The notes: generated from the sequence alone by a model not told the origin. DNA of 64,000 nucleotides from Sphagnum compactum (GCA_965153455.1 OZ234497.1:3224001-3288000), one strand, 5' to 3'. Positions 11,642-25,049 are shown, counted from the first letter of the stretch. Translations and numbers: made by a program.

Positions 11642-14600
11642 TCAGCACGCTCTACGTCTTTTCTTTGCCGGTCTAGTGTGGAATTCTTCTATGGCTTCTT
11701 GGGCATGCTCCATGTCGGATTCATTCACCCAAGATGCCTCTATTGCATGGTAGCCTTTCCACTTAACTAGGTATTCCCGCTCTCGCCCTCTAAATTGCCT
11801 TGATTTGAGCACGGCCTCCACCTCAAACTCTGGTTCATTATGAACCAAGTCTGGTGGAGGCCTTGAGTGATGCTCTCGTTTAGGCCTTGAGGCATCGCGG
11901 GAGACCGGCTTCAAAAGGGAAACATGAAATGTGGGATGAACTCTAAGATTTTCCGGTAATTCTAACTTATAAGTGTCAGAAAGTTTCTTTTCAAACACTT
12001 TGAATGGACCCGCATATGGGCCCATAAACTTATGACTTAAACCTTCGGGCAACCGGAAGTTCTTGATGTTCAACCACACCTCGTTTCCTTCTTGAAACTT
12101 CACCTCTCGTCAGGACTTGTCTGCAAAATCCTTGTACCTTTGGTGCGCCTTTTCCAAGTTGGCTTTTGCCAACTCCCACAAACGCTTCCTTTCTTCATCA
12201 AGTTGTGTGACCATTGGCACTTCCTCACTTGCATCACTCGAGGGTTGTCCTTGTGCTGCCCAAGTCATGGGCACAATTGGTGACTTGCCCGTCACCATTT
12301 GGAATGGGGTGGACCCAGTTGCGAAATGTGCCGAATTGTTGTAACAAAACTCAGCTAACTACAAATGGTCCACCTAATCTTGTTGATTCGCCGCCACATA
12401 ATTCCTTAGGAATTGTTGGATCACCAAGTTCACCCTCTCGGTTTGTCCATCGGTTTGGGGACGGAATGAAGTGCTCATCTTGAGTTCCGACCCCATTCGC
12501 TTCCACAAGGCCCGCCAAAACTTACTTGTAAACTTCGGGTCTCGATCCGACACTATGTCCTTTGGAAGGCCATGATGCTTGAAAATGTGGGAGAAGAACA
12601 ACCTCCCCGTCTCTTGAGCCGTGGCTTCATCTTTTGTGGGAATGAAGTGTGCCATTTTGCTAAATCGATCCACCACAACCATGATGGCATCAAACCCCTT
12701 TGAAGGGGGCAAACTTACCATGAAGTCCATTGACACATTTTCCCACGGCCCTTCGGGAATTGGCAAAGGTTGCAACAAACCCACTTGCTTCTTGTTGAGG
12801 GTCCGGTTTTGTTGACAAGTTAAACAAGTCTTCACATACTCCTCCGCACAATCCTTCAAGTTGGGCCAATAGTAGGACTTCTTTAGGAATGTTGTGGTGC
12901 GCTTTGCACCACCATGGCCCGCAAGCGGTCCATCATGACATTCCTTCAAAAGTGTGTCTCTTATCTTCCCTTTCGGCACATAGAGTCGGTTTTGCTTGTA
13001 CCACACTAATCCATTTCGCAAATGGAAGTGGGACTTGGCTCCATTTTGGATGCTTTGCCTTACCTCCTTGGCAAAGGCATCCCGGCGGCTCGCTAGTCTA
13101 ACTTCTTTTTGAAGTTCCAACTCTCCCACATACACCACTCTAAGTTGGTGTTTCCGGCTCAAGGCATCGGGGACTATGTTCTCCTTTCCCGGCTTGTGCC
13201 GGATGTCCACATTGAACAAGGCCAATGTGTCTTGCCACCTTACTTGTTTCGATGACAACTTGGGTTGAGTGGAGAAGTACTTCAAGGTCACATTGTCGGT
13301 CCAAACCACCACATCCTTGGAGCCTATGTGATGGCCCCAAGTCTTGAGGCAATGTATGACCGCCCACATTTCCTTCTCGTGTGTTGGCCACCTTCTCTCC
13401 GTCTCACTCAACTTCTTGCTTTCAAAGGCCACCGGTCTTCCCTCTTGTACTATGACACCCCCAATTGCAAAGTCTGAGGCGTCGGAATGGATTTCAAAGT
13501 CCTTGTCAAAATCAGGCAACTTCAACACCGGCGCCTTCACCAAAATGCCCTTCAATGTTTCAAAAGCTTCGTCGCATGCTTCATCCCAATCATAAGTGAC
13601 GGCGGACTTCTTTAAGAGGTTTGTCAAAGGGGCCGCTATTTTCGCAAAGTTCTTTATGAACTTGCAATAATAGGAGGCCAATCCTAAGAAGGATCTCAAG
13701 GCGGGAACCGACTTAGGCGGCTCCCAATCCAAAATTGCCTTGACCTTGTGATCATCCATCATCAAACCTTCTTGAGTTATCCTATACCCAAGGAAATCCA
13801 CTTCCGTCACCCCAAGTTCGCACTTCTCGAGCTTGGCATACAACTTGTTTTCCCTTAGCCTTTGGAACACCTTGCGAAGGTGCTTCGCATGCTCCTCCAT
13901 GGAGCTACTATAAATCAAAATGTCGTCTATGTAGACGACTACAAAATCATCAAGCCATTCGTGGAAAATGTCATTCATGAGAGTGCAAAATGTGGCGGGT
14001 GCATTGGTGAGCCCAAAGGGCATCACCAAGAACTCATATGAGCCATACCTTGTGCGACAAGCGGTCTTTTCTTCGTCCCCTTCCGCGATCCTTATTTGGT
14101 AATACCCCGAACGTAGATCAATTCTACTAAAAACCTTGGCTCCCGAGAGACGATCAAATAAATCATCGATGTGAGGTAAAGGATACCAATTTTTCACCGT
14201 TGCCTTGTTGAGTGCTCTATAATCAACACACATCCTTAAAGTCTCATCCTTCTTGTGAACAAAAAGGACGGGTGCCCCATATGGTGACTTGCTTGGTTTG
14301 ATGTAACCTTTTGCGAGGAGTTCCTCAAGTTGAACCTTGAATTCTTTCAACTCCTCGTGACTCATTCTATATGGGGCCTTGGCCGGAGGTTCCACTCCCG
14401 GTATCACTTCAATCGCATGATCAACTCGTCTTCTCGAGGGCAAGTCTTCAGGCAACTCATCGGGCATCACATCTGGGAACTCTTGTAAGACTTGCTTTAT
14501 GCACTTGGCGGAAGTCACCAACTTGGTGGCTTCCTTGGACTCATATTCATCCAACACCCGCATGACACACATCATGCCAAAACCTCCCACGCATTCTCTT

Positions 14601-16123
14601 TCCCAAGCTATTCCTAACATAAAGTGGATGGTTGGACCACCCACACAAGGTAACTCATGTGCCTTGACTCGCACAATCCCACTTTTATATGGGATTCTAA
14701 CTAACTTATTGTGCCCTTCTATGAGCACATTATTTTGGGTGATGAACTCCATTCCCAAAATGCAATCCATTCCACCCAAGGTGGATACCAACAAGTCCAC
14801 CTTTCCTCTCCAATTTTCCAATTGGAGAGGCGCTCCTTTTGCTTGTAAAGTAGTTAGATGGGGAACTCCATCCGTGAAGTGCACCTCAATGGGTGCTTTG
14901 AGCTCCTCCAAGTGGAGCTCCATCCTTTCGGCACTCTCTCGAGTTATGAAGTTGTGAGAAGCCCCTGTGTCCAAAAGACATAAAATATCCTGCTTAGCAA
15001 TCTTCCCCTTTAAGAAGATAAGTCGATTGCATTCCGGTTGGGCTAGAGTGGCATTGAGAACAAGTACCTTAGAGCTCCCACTCCCCGATTTGGACTTGAG
15101 ACAATCTTTGGAGTAATGCCCCACCTCGTTGCAATTGAAACATGCTCCCTTGGGTTTCGCTCCAAAATCTCCCTTGGTTTGGCTCCCTTTGAAAGGAGCC
15201 CCCTTCTTCACAAAGCTCCCTTTTGGTTTGAACCCCGAGCCTTGGAACTGTTTGGGCTTATCCTTGGTTGGGCTACCTTGCCCCCGATTCCATTCCCTTT
15301 CATGCCTTGGTTTCTTGTGAAGGAACTTGTCCTTCTTGAACCCGGATTTGTCGCTCCACCCCACATCCGAGAAGTTTTCCACTTTCGTGATGGCCTCGGA
15401 TAATGAGGCGAGCCAACTCTCCTCAAGCTTTCGCTTGGCCCAAGTTGGAAGCCCCATCACAAATTGGCACACACGATCCAATTCATGCATGTGCCGGATC
15501 TCAAGCATGAGCTCGGAATAAACCCTCACATATTGCCTCAAATTTTCATTTGTGGCATTCACAAGGTCACGGAGTTTGTACCGAGAGATGTAGTCGGAAT
15601 TCCTTGGAACAAATTCCGACTCGAGGCGTTCCTTAAAGAACTCCCAAGTATACCCATGGTTCTTCCCCTCCTCTTGTCTCACCGTCCACCACCATGTGGC
15701 GGCATAGCCTTTCAAGTAGGACTGGGCAAGCTCCATGGCGGAATAACGTCCAACCTTGGCGGCATCTATATAATCGTCCATCTCCGCAAGCCAAGCATCC
15801 ACAATTTTCCGGTCGCGGGCACCATCGAAATTCCCGGGCTTGGTCGGTTGAAACCTTTCACCCTTGGACGTCCTCGTTTTGAGGGCCGCCACCAACTCAC
15901 CAAAGTCGGGCCTATTCATCTTGAGGAGGACTTCAAGTTGCTCCGGGGTGAATAGAACCGAGCTCCGTTGTTCCTCCTCACTTTCGGGTTCAACCTCGGG
16001 CTCATCTTGGTCCTCCCAGAAATTTGGTTCCTCCCCAATTGATTCCGACGGGGCTACTTGGTCTTCGACGGGCTCCTCGAACCTAGGCTCTGGAGCTAGC
16101 TTTCGGTTTTTCTTGGGTGCCAT
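11642..16123 (-). pseudogene. Ty3/gypsy gag-pol polyprotein with chromodomain, three nonsense codons
   Basis: One frame of about 1493 codons. The first 1249 residues (16123-12374) are open. Residues: acidic N-terminus 10-55; gag about 60-270; zinc knuckle [14 protein letters not shown] at 328-341; protease [11 protein letters not shown] near 383; reverse transcriptase about 590-780 with YIDD at 731-734; RNase H about 875-990 (HSDAS, TDN); integrase HHCC finger and a DDE core including SMDFMV and [10 protein letters not shown]. Then stops at 12374-12376, 12362-12364 and 12110-12112, all in frame with no frameshift. The last part (12103-11642) has the integrase C-terminus and a chromodomain with YLVKWKGY and SWVNESD. 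The element could move only with proteins supplied in trans. All three stops fit C-to-T or G-to-A decay. Confidence 0.95.
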
Positions 16124-16159
16124 CCCAAACTCCCAAGAAGTAGTCGAGCTTCACCTTGA

Positions 16160-16171
16160 GCTCTGATACCA
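16160..16171 (-). other. Primer-binding site, initiator-Met tRNA
   Basis: On the minus strand TGGTATCAGAGC begins two bases after the end of the 5' LTR. It is complementary to the 3' end of plant initiator methionine tRNA, the usual primer of plant Ty3 and Ty1 elements. Confidence 0.93.
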
Positions 16172-16173
16172 CG

Positions 16174-16993
16174 TGACGCGCTCCTAAGTCCCTTGTTGAA
16201 CCCACTTGAGGGTTCAACTATGTAGAGTTGCGGAAAGTTGGGACTTGGGGGCCGCTCCCGACTTCCAGCACTAGAAAGGGGTAGAGGGGCGTGCTAGAAG
16301 TCCCGGGATTAGACTAGAAAGAGGACAAGTGTTTCACCTACTCAAATCTGCATCAAAACCAACCCCAAGTTGGTTAAAACTCATTCTGCACCCTTTTGAT
16401 GTTGGGACAAGCCACGGGCTAACTCGGACTCACTTGACTCACCACGGCCCGGACTCGGGGGAAGCCACCACCTTCCCCCATATAGTATACTCTACAGCTC
16501 TCCGCCGAGGCTACATCCAAATGGCTCTTTTTCCCGGGACTCCCAAGTTGAAGTCCCGAATCTGTCCCGAGTTGGAGTCCCAGAACTTTGGGAGCTCGTA
16601 TCTCCCATATCCGACCTCCGATTGGAGTGATCCTTGAACCAAAGTTGTAGCTCTCGTCGAGAGCTTTCCAAGGCCATGTTGCACTCCTTCTGAAGACGTC
16701 AAGAAGAGGTTGATTCCCGACTTTTAATGGTCAGGAGTCAAACTACCAGTTTTACTCTTGGCCCTTCTTTTGCCCATAACTTGGGCTGTAGATGTCCAAA
16801 TGGCCAATGCGAGGCCATTTTAGACATCTAAACTTCAAGACCTTTTCATTGATATAAAGAACACCTCGAGGCAAGGTGTTTTGACCCCCTATAATCGCTT
16901 CTGAGTTTTCGGGAGTCCCGGAGGACTCCAAGTCTCCCACTTTTGGGAGTGTGAGTTGCATACTCAACTTAGCCTCAAAGGGGGGTTGCGACA
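16174..16993 (-). repeat. 5' LTR of the Ty3/gypsy element
   Basis: 820 bp, reading TGACGCGCTCC...GGTTGCGACA on plus. It differs from the other LTR at about 32 positions, clustered around 16650-16760 and mostly transitions. Confidence 0.96.
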
Positions 16994-16998
16994 CATTT

Positions 16999-17633
16999 GG
17001 ACATCTGAAACACAAGTTATGGCCAAAAGAAAGGCCGGGAGTCAAATTGGCAGTTTGATTCTTGACCACTAAAAATCAGGAATCGACCCGATTTTCTCGC
17101 GTGCAGGTGGCATGCAACATACCATTGGAAAGCTCTCAACAAAGGCTCCAACTTTGGTTTAAACCCGATTGCAATCGGAGGTCTGCACAAGAAGTTATGA
17201 GGTCCCAAAGTTGCGAAAGTCCCAACTTTGGGAATTTCGGGACTCCCACTTGGGAGTCCCAGGACAAAATGCCATTTGGATTTGGGCCTCATGGATAGGC
17301 ACAGAGTATACTATAAGGGGGAAGGTGGTGGCTTCCCCCCAAGTCCGGGCTGTGGTGAGTCTTGTGAGTCTTGTGAGTCCGAGTTTGCTCGTGGCTCGTC
17401 CTAGCACCAAAAGTGCTTCAATTATGCACTAACCAACTTGTTGTTTGGTTTGTGCAGATCCATGTGAGTGATTAAGTGCTTGTCATTCTTCCTAGTCCCA
17501 TCCCAGAGCTCCAGCACGCCCTTTTACCCCCAAAGTGCTGCGAGCCAGGGAGCGTGCCCCGACTCCTTGCTCTTCCACTATCTTCACTTCAGACTCACAT
17601 TTGGAGTCTATCAAGGAGCCAGGGAGCGCATTA
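16999..17633 (+). mobile_element. Older solo LTR, right part
   Basis: Continues the LTR begun at 9746. It follows the reverse complement of the young LTR: TTATGGCCAAAAGAA, GAAGTTATGAGG, CCCAACTTTGGGA, GAGTATACTATA, GGGGGAAGGTGGTGGCTTCC, GTGAGTC, TAGCACCAAAAGTGC, CAGCACGCCC, ending CAGGGAGCGCATTA against TTAGGAGTGCGTCA. Total length without the insertion is about 926 bp. No internal retroelement sequence lies on either side (LINE sequence resumes directly), so it is a solo LTR formed by LTR recombination. The exact right end is uncertain by a few bases. Confidence 0.75.
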
Positions 17634-17638
17634 GAATC

Positions 17639-19120
17639 CACTCAAAGAAACAATAAAAGTGGTATGGCGACAAGTTAGGTGATTAATATAACCATTAAAA
17701 GATCCCACACTAAGTAACTTCTCCAATGTAACTATGGTATAAATATCGAATTCAATGTAATGCTACAAAATACCTAAAAATGGAAACATTGTATGAAATA
17801 AGTAGCTAGGGTGCTAGGCATAACACAACAAAACCATCACAAAAGCCGCTTGAAGATCTACAAGCATATGGAAGTTAAATATCATCCTAAGATCTTCATG
17901 AAAAACTTCAACCATAAACAACTCAACAAAAGATCTAAATCCAACTAGTGCATCCAAAATATAAAAACCCAAATTGAAAGTAAGAAAGTTAAGAGGAAGT
18001 GATATAAAATGGTCCAACCCCTATGGAGACCAAACTACACATTTCGTCGATTGCACTGAAAGCCCCAATGTTGAAAACTCCTCCTGCAATCATAAAAAAT
18101 AGGAACCACATTTGATGTAATACCTACTCTATGCGTATCATCCACCAACAAAGGGAAAATGTAAGCAGGGTGGGTTATTATTATAAGGCGAAAAGCGTGA
18201 AAGCAAACTAGAATAAATAATGTTCCTTCCATGGGTCCCCCTATTGTGTACCTGACTTGAATGAAATGACTATGAGATCCCCATGTTGGGAAACTTGAAA
18301 AAATATTGTGGGAATGAGTGTGCATTGAATCGTTAAACATATGGGAAAAGCTGATTTAGAAAATCGAATGAAGACCATAACTCTTTAAAAATGGTTGACC
18401 ATGACATCACATTAAAGATGTTATGGACATTCATTTATAGCACCACCCAATTGGGTGCAAATCTAACATCGTTCAAATGCCATGAACCATTGTCTCATAA
18501 CTGTCACAAATCACTACACCAAACTAATGAAAATTAAAATGTTTTGTGCGAGTATCCTTAAACTAAATAGCTAGTGTGTGGGCAACTAAGTGATAGGTCA
18601 CCTCACCAATTGCAATGGCACATATGCCTCTAGATTGTTTTTCTAAGGCTAGGAGTTAAGATGCAAAAAACAAACATGATATTGAAGGTGGAACACGACC
18701 TCAATCAATGTACTCACATACTTCAAAAAAGAGGTCAAAGCAACTCACAAAATCATTTCAAACAAAACGATTTCGTAAAAGCTCATACACCATATCTAAA
18801 GGGCCATAAAAAAAAACATGGTGAATGAGCCAAGGCAAAGATAAATGCTTCTCGATTTAAAGTAACGTCCATCTTAAAATGGAAATCATTAACGAAAGGG
18901 GGGAGATCAACCTCAACAAGTGAATGGAGAGGGCGAAAGACTCCCATGGTTTTATTAGATGGGGTTGCAGGCGTGTTCAAAACTAATGCACGTATTGTTC
19001 AAGCATACTCCCTTACATGAGCAAGGGCCCATGCATGGCGTGATCGTGTTAATGGAAATGAAGTAGGATTTGGAGTCGAATGCAAACATCTATAAAAAGT
19101 TAAAGCAAATGTTTTAATCG
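17639..19120 (-). pseudogene. LINE reverse transcriptase region, decayed
   Basis: Minus-strand translation shows a non-LTR reverse transcriptase with stops and shifts. From 5' to 3': RSRHAWALAHVREYA (near 19040), EVDLPPFVNDFH and NREAFIFALAHS (18783-18980), DMVYELL, ICAIAIGEV with VAHTLAI, then 18340-18035 with IGGPMEGTLFILVCF and the catalytic-type LLVDDTH, then DHFISLPLNFLTFNLGF, LCYA, stop, and EFDIYTIVTLEKLL. The text ends at about 17639 where the older LTR begins and resumes left of 9746. It is not active. Confidence 0.75.
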
Positions 19121-22100
19121 TGTGCTCTTCATGTAATGTCTCTAAGTCACCACCCATGTATCAATGCAAGCAAATGTGAATCTCTTGGTGGTCTTTCTCA
19201 CCACCCGTGGAAGGAAGGATAAACACCAAGAATGGAATAACAAAAAAACACGCCAAATAACAATGTTGGAAAGATCGGATGTTAATCGACTTTAAGAACA
19301 TCTGGAATATGATGGTATGAACGAGGATGAAGTAAACTCAAATGGAAAACATCAATGATGTCTATGGATGTAATCCATGTTCACACTAACAAGGGAGGAG
19401 AACATGGTAAAGTCGAGGGCAACATTACCCCTGAAACAAATGATTACCTATGAGTGGTGCATGAAAGCTGGTGTTGTGCTAAACCCCCCTCTGCACTAAA
19501 TAGATGACTACAAGAAGGACAAGGAATGCGGGGTTACAGGGGAAAGGATCGTATGACGAATACTGGAAAATCTCCTAATGGGTGTGGCGGGCGAAACAAA
19601 AAGAAGGCCGACGGATTAAGAGAGGATGAAGGGATTGGTTGAAGTAGATTAGGAAGGATGGGAATGATGGGCAAATGGATGGAAGCTAAAACATAGCTAG
19701 GCATAGGAGTAAGGCTGATTATTAGTTCTCCATCAGATGCTTGTTAGGAAGGTTGAAATGTCTGGTGACGCTTCGAGGATGGAAAACCCACACAATTTAC
19801 CATGCTTGTCCTTGGGTTAACATATATGGTCTAAAATTGGGGCCCTAAACCCCAATTTAGAAAACCTCTTCAATCCCCTTCAAACCCTAAAACTATTGCA
19901 TATTCCCCTAAAAGAAGAATACTTGCAAACAAAATGAAACAACTATAAAGGGACATACAGAAGTAGACTCACAAAAACCCAATGAATGGGTGGGAATAGC
20001 AAATGAATCCCTAATTGCAAATTTGCCATTGCTTGTGTGCATGTGCAACTATTCAAGGGCCTTGTTTGCCTGCCTTACCTTTTCTACCTTACTTCTATCC
20101 CGCTCCGCCTTGCCCTGCCAGGTGCCTTGTGCTCTACCTTACCCTTGGAGGGTCACCAAACACCCTTTGATGTGCGCATACCTTTCACAAAAATAACATC
20201 ACCCAAAAATCCATGGGGTAAAACTCTCTCTCTATTTCTCTCACACACAACATTACTTCTAGACAACACCTATCTAATTGTTATTTTTTTCCCTCTTGTT
20301 AGTAATTTTTAATTGTAGTAATTTTCTACTACACATGCTCCGATGATTAACAAGGATAAAAGGGCCCTCAATCCCAAAACTCAAAACCCTAACAATAGTT
20401 ACCCCTTAACTAACCTTTATTTATGGTCTAGAGCTATCATGAGAAAATAAATCTCATATTCACTTTCTATCTCCGCCCAAAACCCAACAACACCAACAAC
20501 AACTTCCAAGGTTGATTTAAGCTAGTAGTACCCTGGATTGGTATTACATAACTTAAAACAATGAAGGGACCTTGGTTAATGATACTTCTGCACTCTACAT
20601 TATCAACGTTGCAGACCTAGCTACAACCAGTGCACGTTCTAGCACGTCTATTGTGCAGTGCGCCTCCATAGCTTTGCTACAACTACAAGTTGTGACCAAG
20701 TTAGCATGACTAAACAAGGATCATAACATGAACTCAACCAACTAACTAGTCTTGTTATACATGAGTTTTTTTTTAAAAAGTTGCAAATCTTTGGAGACTT
20801 GAATCAAGATATTGTGCTTCATTTATCATAAGATTTTGATGATTGATAGAAGGCATGCATATGAGTCATGTGAAAAGAAAATTGTCCAAAAAGGAATTGA
20901 AATGAATGAGTAACAAATGGTCAAAGTTGATATCAAAGATAAATCTTTATAAAAAACATCGATTTTCATCCTTTTTGTGACAAACAAAATTTTTGATTAG
21001 TTTGGGACCATGATCAAGAATGGCACTCCATCATTTAGTTCATCATCTAATTTAACTTGTGTTTTTTAAATGTCAAAAACATTGGGCAACAAAATTTCTC
21101 ATTGATATCAACATCAACATTACATAGAACTATTTAGAGCTTTCTATCATGTTGGGCAACTCACAAAAATTCTTAAAATGGACAGTTAGGGCAAGAAACT
21201 CTGATCAAAAGGGCTAGCACTATTCAATGATGTGACAACATGTGTGTTAGACAAAAAACCAATATTCCCAACTAAGAATATTGTGGGGGCAAGGGGGGTG
21301 CAAACCAAATTAGTCCTCCTTGATGATTAAAAACTTAAATATGGGATTATAACCTCCTCTAATTATAACCTTTAATCATTTCTCTTATGATTTTGGGAGA
21401 TTCCATTTTTCTTTTATTGATGTTTTAAATAATTATTTTTATTAAACAATACAAATAACATTTATAATACCTTTACATAAAAACAAGCTTTGAACTAGTG
21501 TTTGGTGGTGTTGGGTTTTTCAAGATAACATCTAATACCCAATGATTTTATAACTTCACATGGGCAAGATTATGGGTAAGTTTTTTTAAATTAAATTTTT
21601 TTGAACCCAATTGGATTCAAGTTCACAAATGTTGGGTAGTTTTTGAGCAAATTTTCTCCTTTTAAATGTTTGATCAATTCATGGTTAGCATCTAGATTTG
21701 GATACAAGAAACCTTGCATTTTCCACATTTAGTCCTCTCCCATATCACCATTTAACTCAATAGTCGATTACTTAGTTTCATACACTTATTGTGTGTATCA
21801 AAGGCTAAGGTCATAGAATATAACCATGATTTCAATGAGAAAACTCAAGACATCACTCCAACATTTGCAACAAACAAAATGAAAAAACAACCTAAATGAA
21901 ACATAATCAAAATTGAAAAAAAAAAAAAACTTGTCCTAAAACAACCCAAAAAATGCCTAAATTTTATTGTTGTTTTTTCTCAATTTCAAACACTCAAGCT
22001 TAATAATAAGATCTTCATTTTCCTATGTTAAGGCTTCTTCCATTTTCATGAATTACTCCATGGATGTCAAACCTTAACACATGCATCATTTGGCCAATCT

Positions 22101-23616
22101 TATAAATGATATTAATAGATTTTTCAAGATTTTTTGAGCAAATACATGTTATATTGAAGATTTTTCCACTCAATTTGAAATCCAACAATCCTTAAAATTT
22201 TCTAGGCCACAAATTCAACATAAGAAAATTGTGCTTCATGAATTTTCTACCATTCCAATAGATTTTTACATTCGCCCTCAATGACTTTCCTAATCCTAAA
22301 ATGGCTCAACTATTCTTTGATTATTTACAATGTCATCTCCTCATTAGTCTCCATTGAGGTCATACAAATTTGCATTTTGAATATTATGTAATGTAAAATT
22401 AAGAACTTTTTCACATGCATCACTTGATTACACATCAACCAAAAGCAAAATAACACACATTTGTCATATTCATATATATGCAAAATTCAAAGTTTTCTCC
22501 TTACCAACATATTGTACGACTAAGCCCAACCCCTTGAAAAAAAGGTTATAACATCATTGTCAACATATTGTGACCTTTGTGATGTTGAAAACACAACATA
22601 ACTAAAAGGAAGGTTTTAAGACTTGTACGAAACCTATTTTTGCATGCACATTGTTGTAATTCAATGTCAAAATCTTGGGTTTCATTAAAGTCAAATGTCA
22701 AGCAATTTACTCAAGCATTTGAATGACAAATGATACAATAATAGCAAGTAACAACCAACAACCCTAACTTTGATGTCACACACATTATTGGACCACATGC
22801 TCAAGATTATGAACAACTTTTGTTATTGCCCAAACTTTCAAACTTGGCACGTGTATGCCTTGAAGTCCCAATATTGATTGTTGTCTTCTATATAACCACA
22901 AAACATAGTTTGTTTAAATTCTAAACTTTTCTAGAACATAATGACTTTTGAAGCAAACTCAATTTTCATTAGATTTTTGAAACCTTCACCATCTAGCCCA
23001 TCTTTGTTACAGCAAAATAGGTTTTGTTGGACTTTGGCATGAAGTTCATCCAAAAATTGGCATGTTTGTTTCTTTTGCAACTATTACTTTAGTTGCTTTT
23101 ATATTTTATGATAAAATACATATTGTTTTGGTTGGAATGTGTACATTGTGCATATTTTTTGTTTAAACAAATGTATAAAATACACATGAAGGAGATGTGA
23201 AATTCATAGCCTTTATTTGGTAAACGTAAGGACCTATGAGAAAAATTCCAATGTATTTGGAAAAAATGTTACATAGTGAATTTTTTTGTCCACAAAAAGC
23301 ATAGGTTCTTCTGTTTGAAACGTTGGCCATTTTTTCAAAGTTTCAAATGTACCTACAATAGATACCACCCAAGGAGCAAGGTGTTCTCAACATAAGTGGC
23401 CCTTTGGCTCCAACTTAAACATGCACTTATTTTAGGAACGTTTTGTTCTTGGGGAATTACCTTTTTTTTTTGCCTTGTTATTCTTGTGAAAAGGTTTGTG
23501 ATATACATATCCTTTGGGCACCCAACATTCTATCATGAATGTAGACCATAGTCCAATGGCATCATTTATGATACCTCAACCATATCTATTTTTTTGGTCA
23601 ATTTAAGAGTAGAGGG

Positions 23617-23706
23617 GTGACTTGGGTGTTCCCCAACTTGACATTAGTGTAGGGTAATGTATTGGTAGGATGACATTACGCCCAAGTTGGGGAACACCAA
23701 TGTCAC
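23617..23706. repeat. Inverted repeat (hairpin 1)
   Basis: Arms GTGTTCCCCAACTT (about 23626-23639) and AAGTTGGGGAACAC (about 23684-23697), extending outward imperfectly to GTGAC...GTCAC. A smaller stem ACATTA/TAATGT lies in the loop. Spacer about 44 bases. Confidence 0.7.
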
Positions 23707-23724
23707 ATGCCAAAAATGTGACAT

Positions 23725-23778
23725 CACACATGTCAAGAATCTTTTGTGCTAACATTAAAGCACATTCTTGACATGTGT
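23725..23778. repeat. Inverted repeat (hairpin 2)
   Basis: Arms ACACATGTCAAGAAT and ATTCTTGACATGTGT, with a second paired segment GTGCT/AGCAC and a loop of about eight bases. It lies about 20 bases right of hairpin 1. Confidence 0.75.
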
Positions 23779-25049
23779 AATAGTAATGTTCATAATTTGG
23801 AGTTGATATCTTCCAAATATTTTAGCAAACCCAACACATGTAAAGTTGACAAATCACCTATCCCAAATGGGTTTTTCCATAGCTTTCATGGTGAGCAAAT
23901 GGTGTTCCAATATTATGAATTAGTTTTCCCAACTTTTTCAAAATAAAAAAATGGATTTCACAATCCCATTCAAGTAGTGCAAAATGGGGGAAAAAAGATT
24001 GATTGGTTGTGTTCAAATTAATGTCTTTTTTGTTTTGGAAAAATATGGCATTTGGCTACTATTTCAATCTTTATGCTATTAGGTCGGCCACTAATTGTAA
24101 TGAACGAGAGTTTGGTAGGCTACAAGATATTTTTAAAGTAAATTTTTGGCTAAATACTAAAGGAAAATGGAATTTAATTAGGTAATTGAATTTTTTTCAA
24201 GGTGGTTGCATTTGGCTATAAAGGTCATTTTTTTGTAGGATTTTTGGCTTTCAAAAGGAGAAACCTAAGCAACCTTTTATTAAATCATGGAGATCCTAAG
24301 TCTTTAACCATAATGTTCATTGCTAAAAATTCAATGCAACAAACCCCACTGCATGTGCACATAAGTTATAACAAAAGTTTCACAAACTAGAGACAAACAA
24401 AAATAGTCACTTGTGAGGGGATTGAACCTACTATCACACAAATGTCCTACAAAATAAGGTTACAAAATCAACTTCAAGCCACAATAGAACAACTTGGAAA
24501 CAAAGGTTGAATTACAAATAAGAAATGGTATCCATTTGGGATCACTAACTTCACCTACACAAAAATTAGCAAATAATTGCACCTTGTAATGTTACCAAAA
24601 ATTTGTTGAATTGACATTATAAAATTTTTAATCCAACCTCCCACACCATATTGACGATGTTTTTTGCACCACTACTCGTTTTTTTTGCATATGAAAAATA
24701 TGTGCAAGGGATAAAACTTTTGGGAAAACATTTTGACTAACAACTCTAGGTTGATAATGAATTGGTCATGCAATTTAGATTTGCAAAATGCCAAAAAGTT
24801 GAAGCAATGCTCATCTTTTACATTGTCAAAGACTTTTACCTAATAATCTCAACCCACTTGAAGTACTTTAGAAAAGAACATGTATGCATTTTAAATGTTG
24901 AAAAAATGCATTAAAGGTGTGTTAAAGGATTCACATCAAGCAACTTAGCCATGGTAACATATGCATTTGATTTCATGTCCAACTTGAATATTTATTGCTG
25001 AATGTTAAAGGAAGCTATTGATAGAGCTTCAAGCACCCATACACCACTA

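Larger units (their letters stand above)
10037..16993 (-). mobile_element. Full-length Ty3/gypsy chromovirus LTR retrotransposon
   Basis: A 6957-bp element. Both LTRs are 820 bp, TG...CA ended, and flanked by a perfect 5-bp duplication CATTT (10032-10036 and 16994-16998). On the minus strand the order is 5' LTR, PBS for initiator-Met tRNA, gag-protease-RT-RNase H-integrase-chromodomain in one frame, polypurine tract, 3' LTR. By-eye comparison of the two LTRs finds about 32 substitutions in 820 positions (about 4 percent). The insertion is therefore not recent but is much younger than the surrounding relics. It sits inside an older LTR of the same broad family in the opposite orientation. Confidence 0.97.
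19121..25040. other. AT-rich intergenic region, no gene recognised
   Basis: About 6 kb with no supported coding frame. 19121-19700 may still be LINE sequence on the minus strand but I could not follow it. Two adjacent hairpins lie at 23617-23783 (listed separately). The rest is AT-rich with poly-A/T runs and short chance frames. Confidence 0.55.

Noticed and set aside
17652-17670. TGGTAT word after the older LTR as a second primer-binding site
   Set aside because: Only the first six bases match and LINE coding text already reads through this position, so no internal retroelement region exists here.
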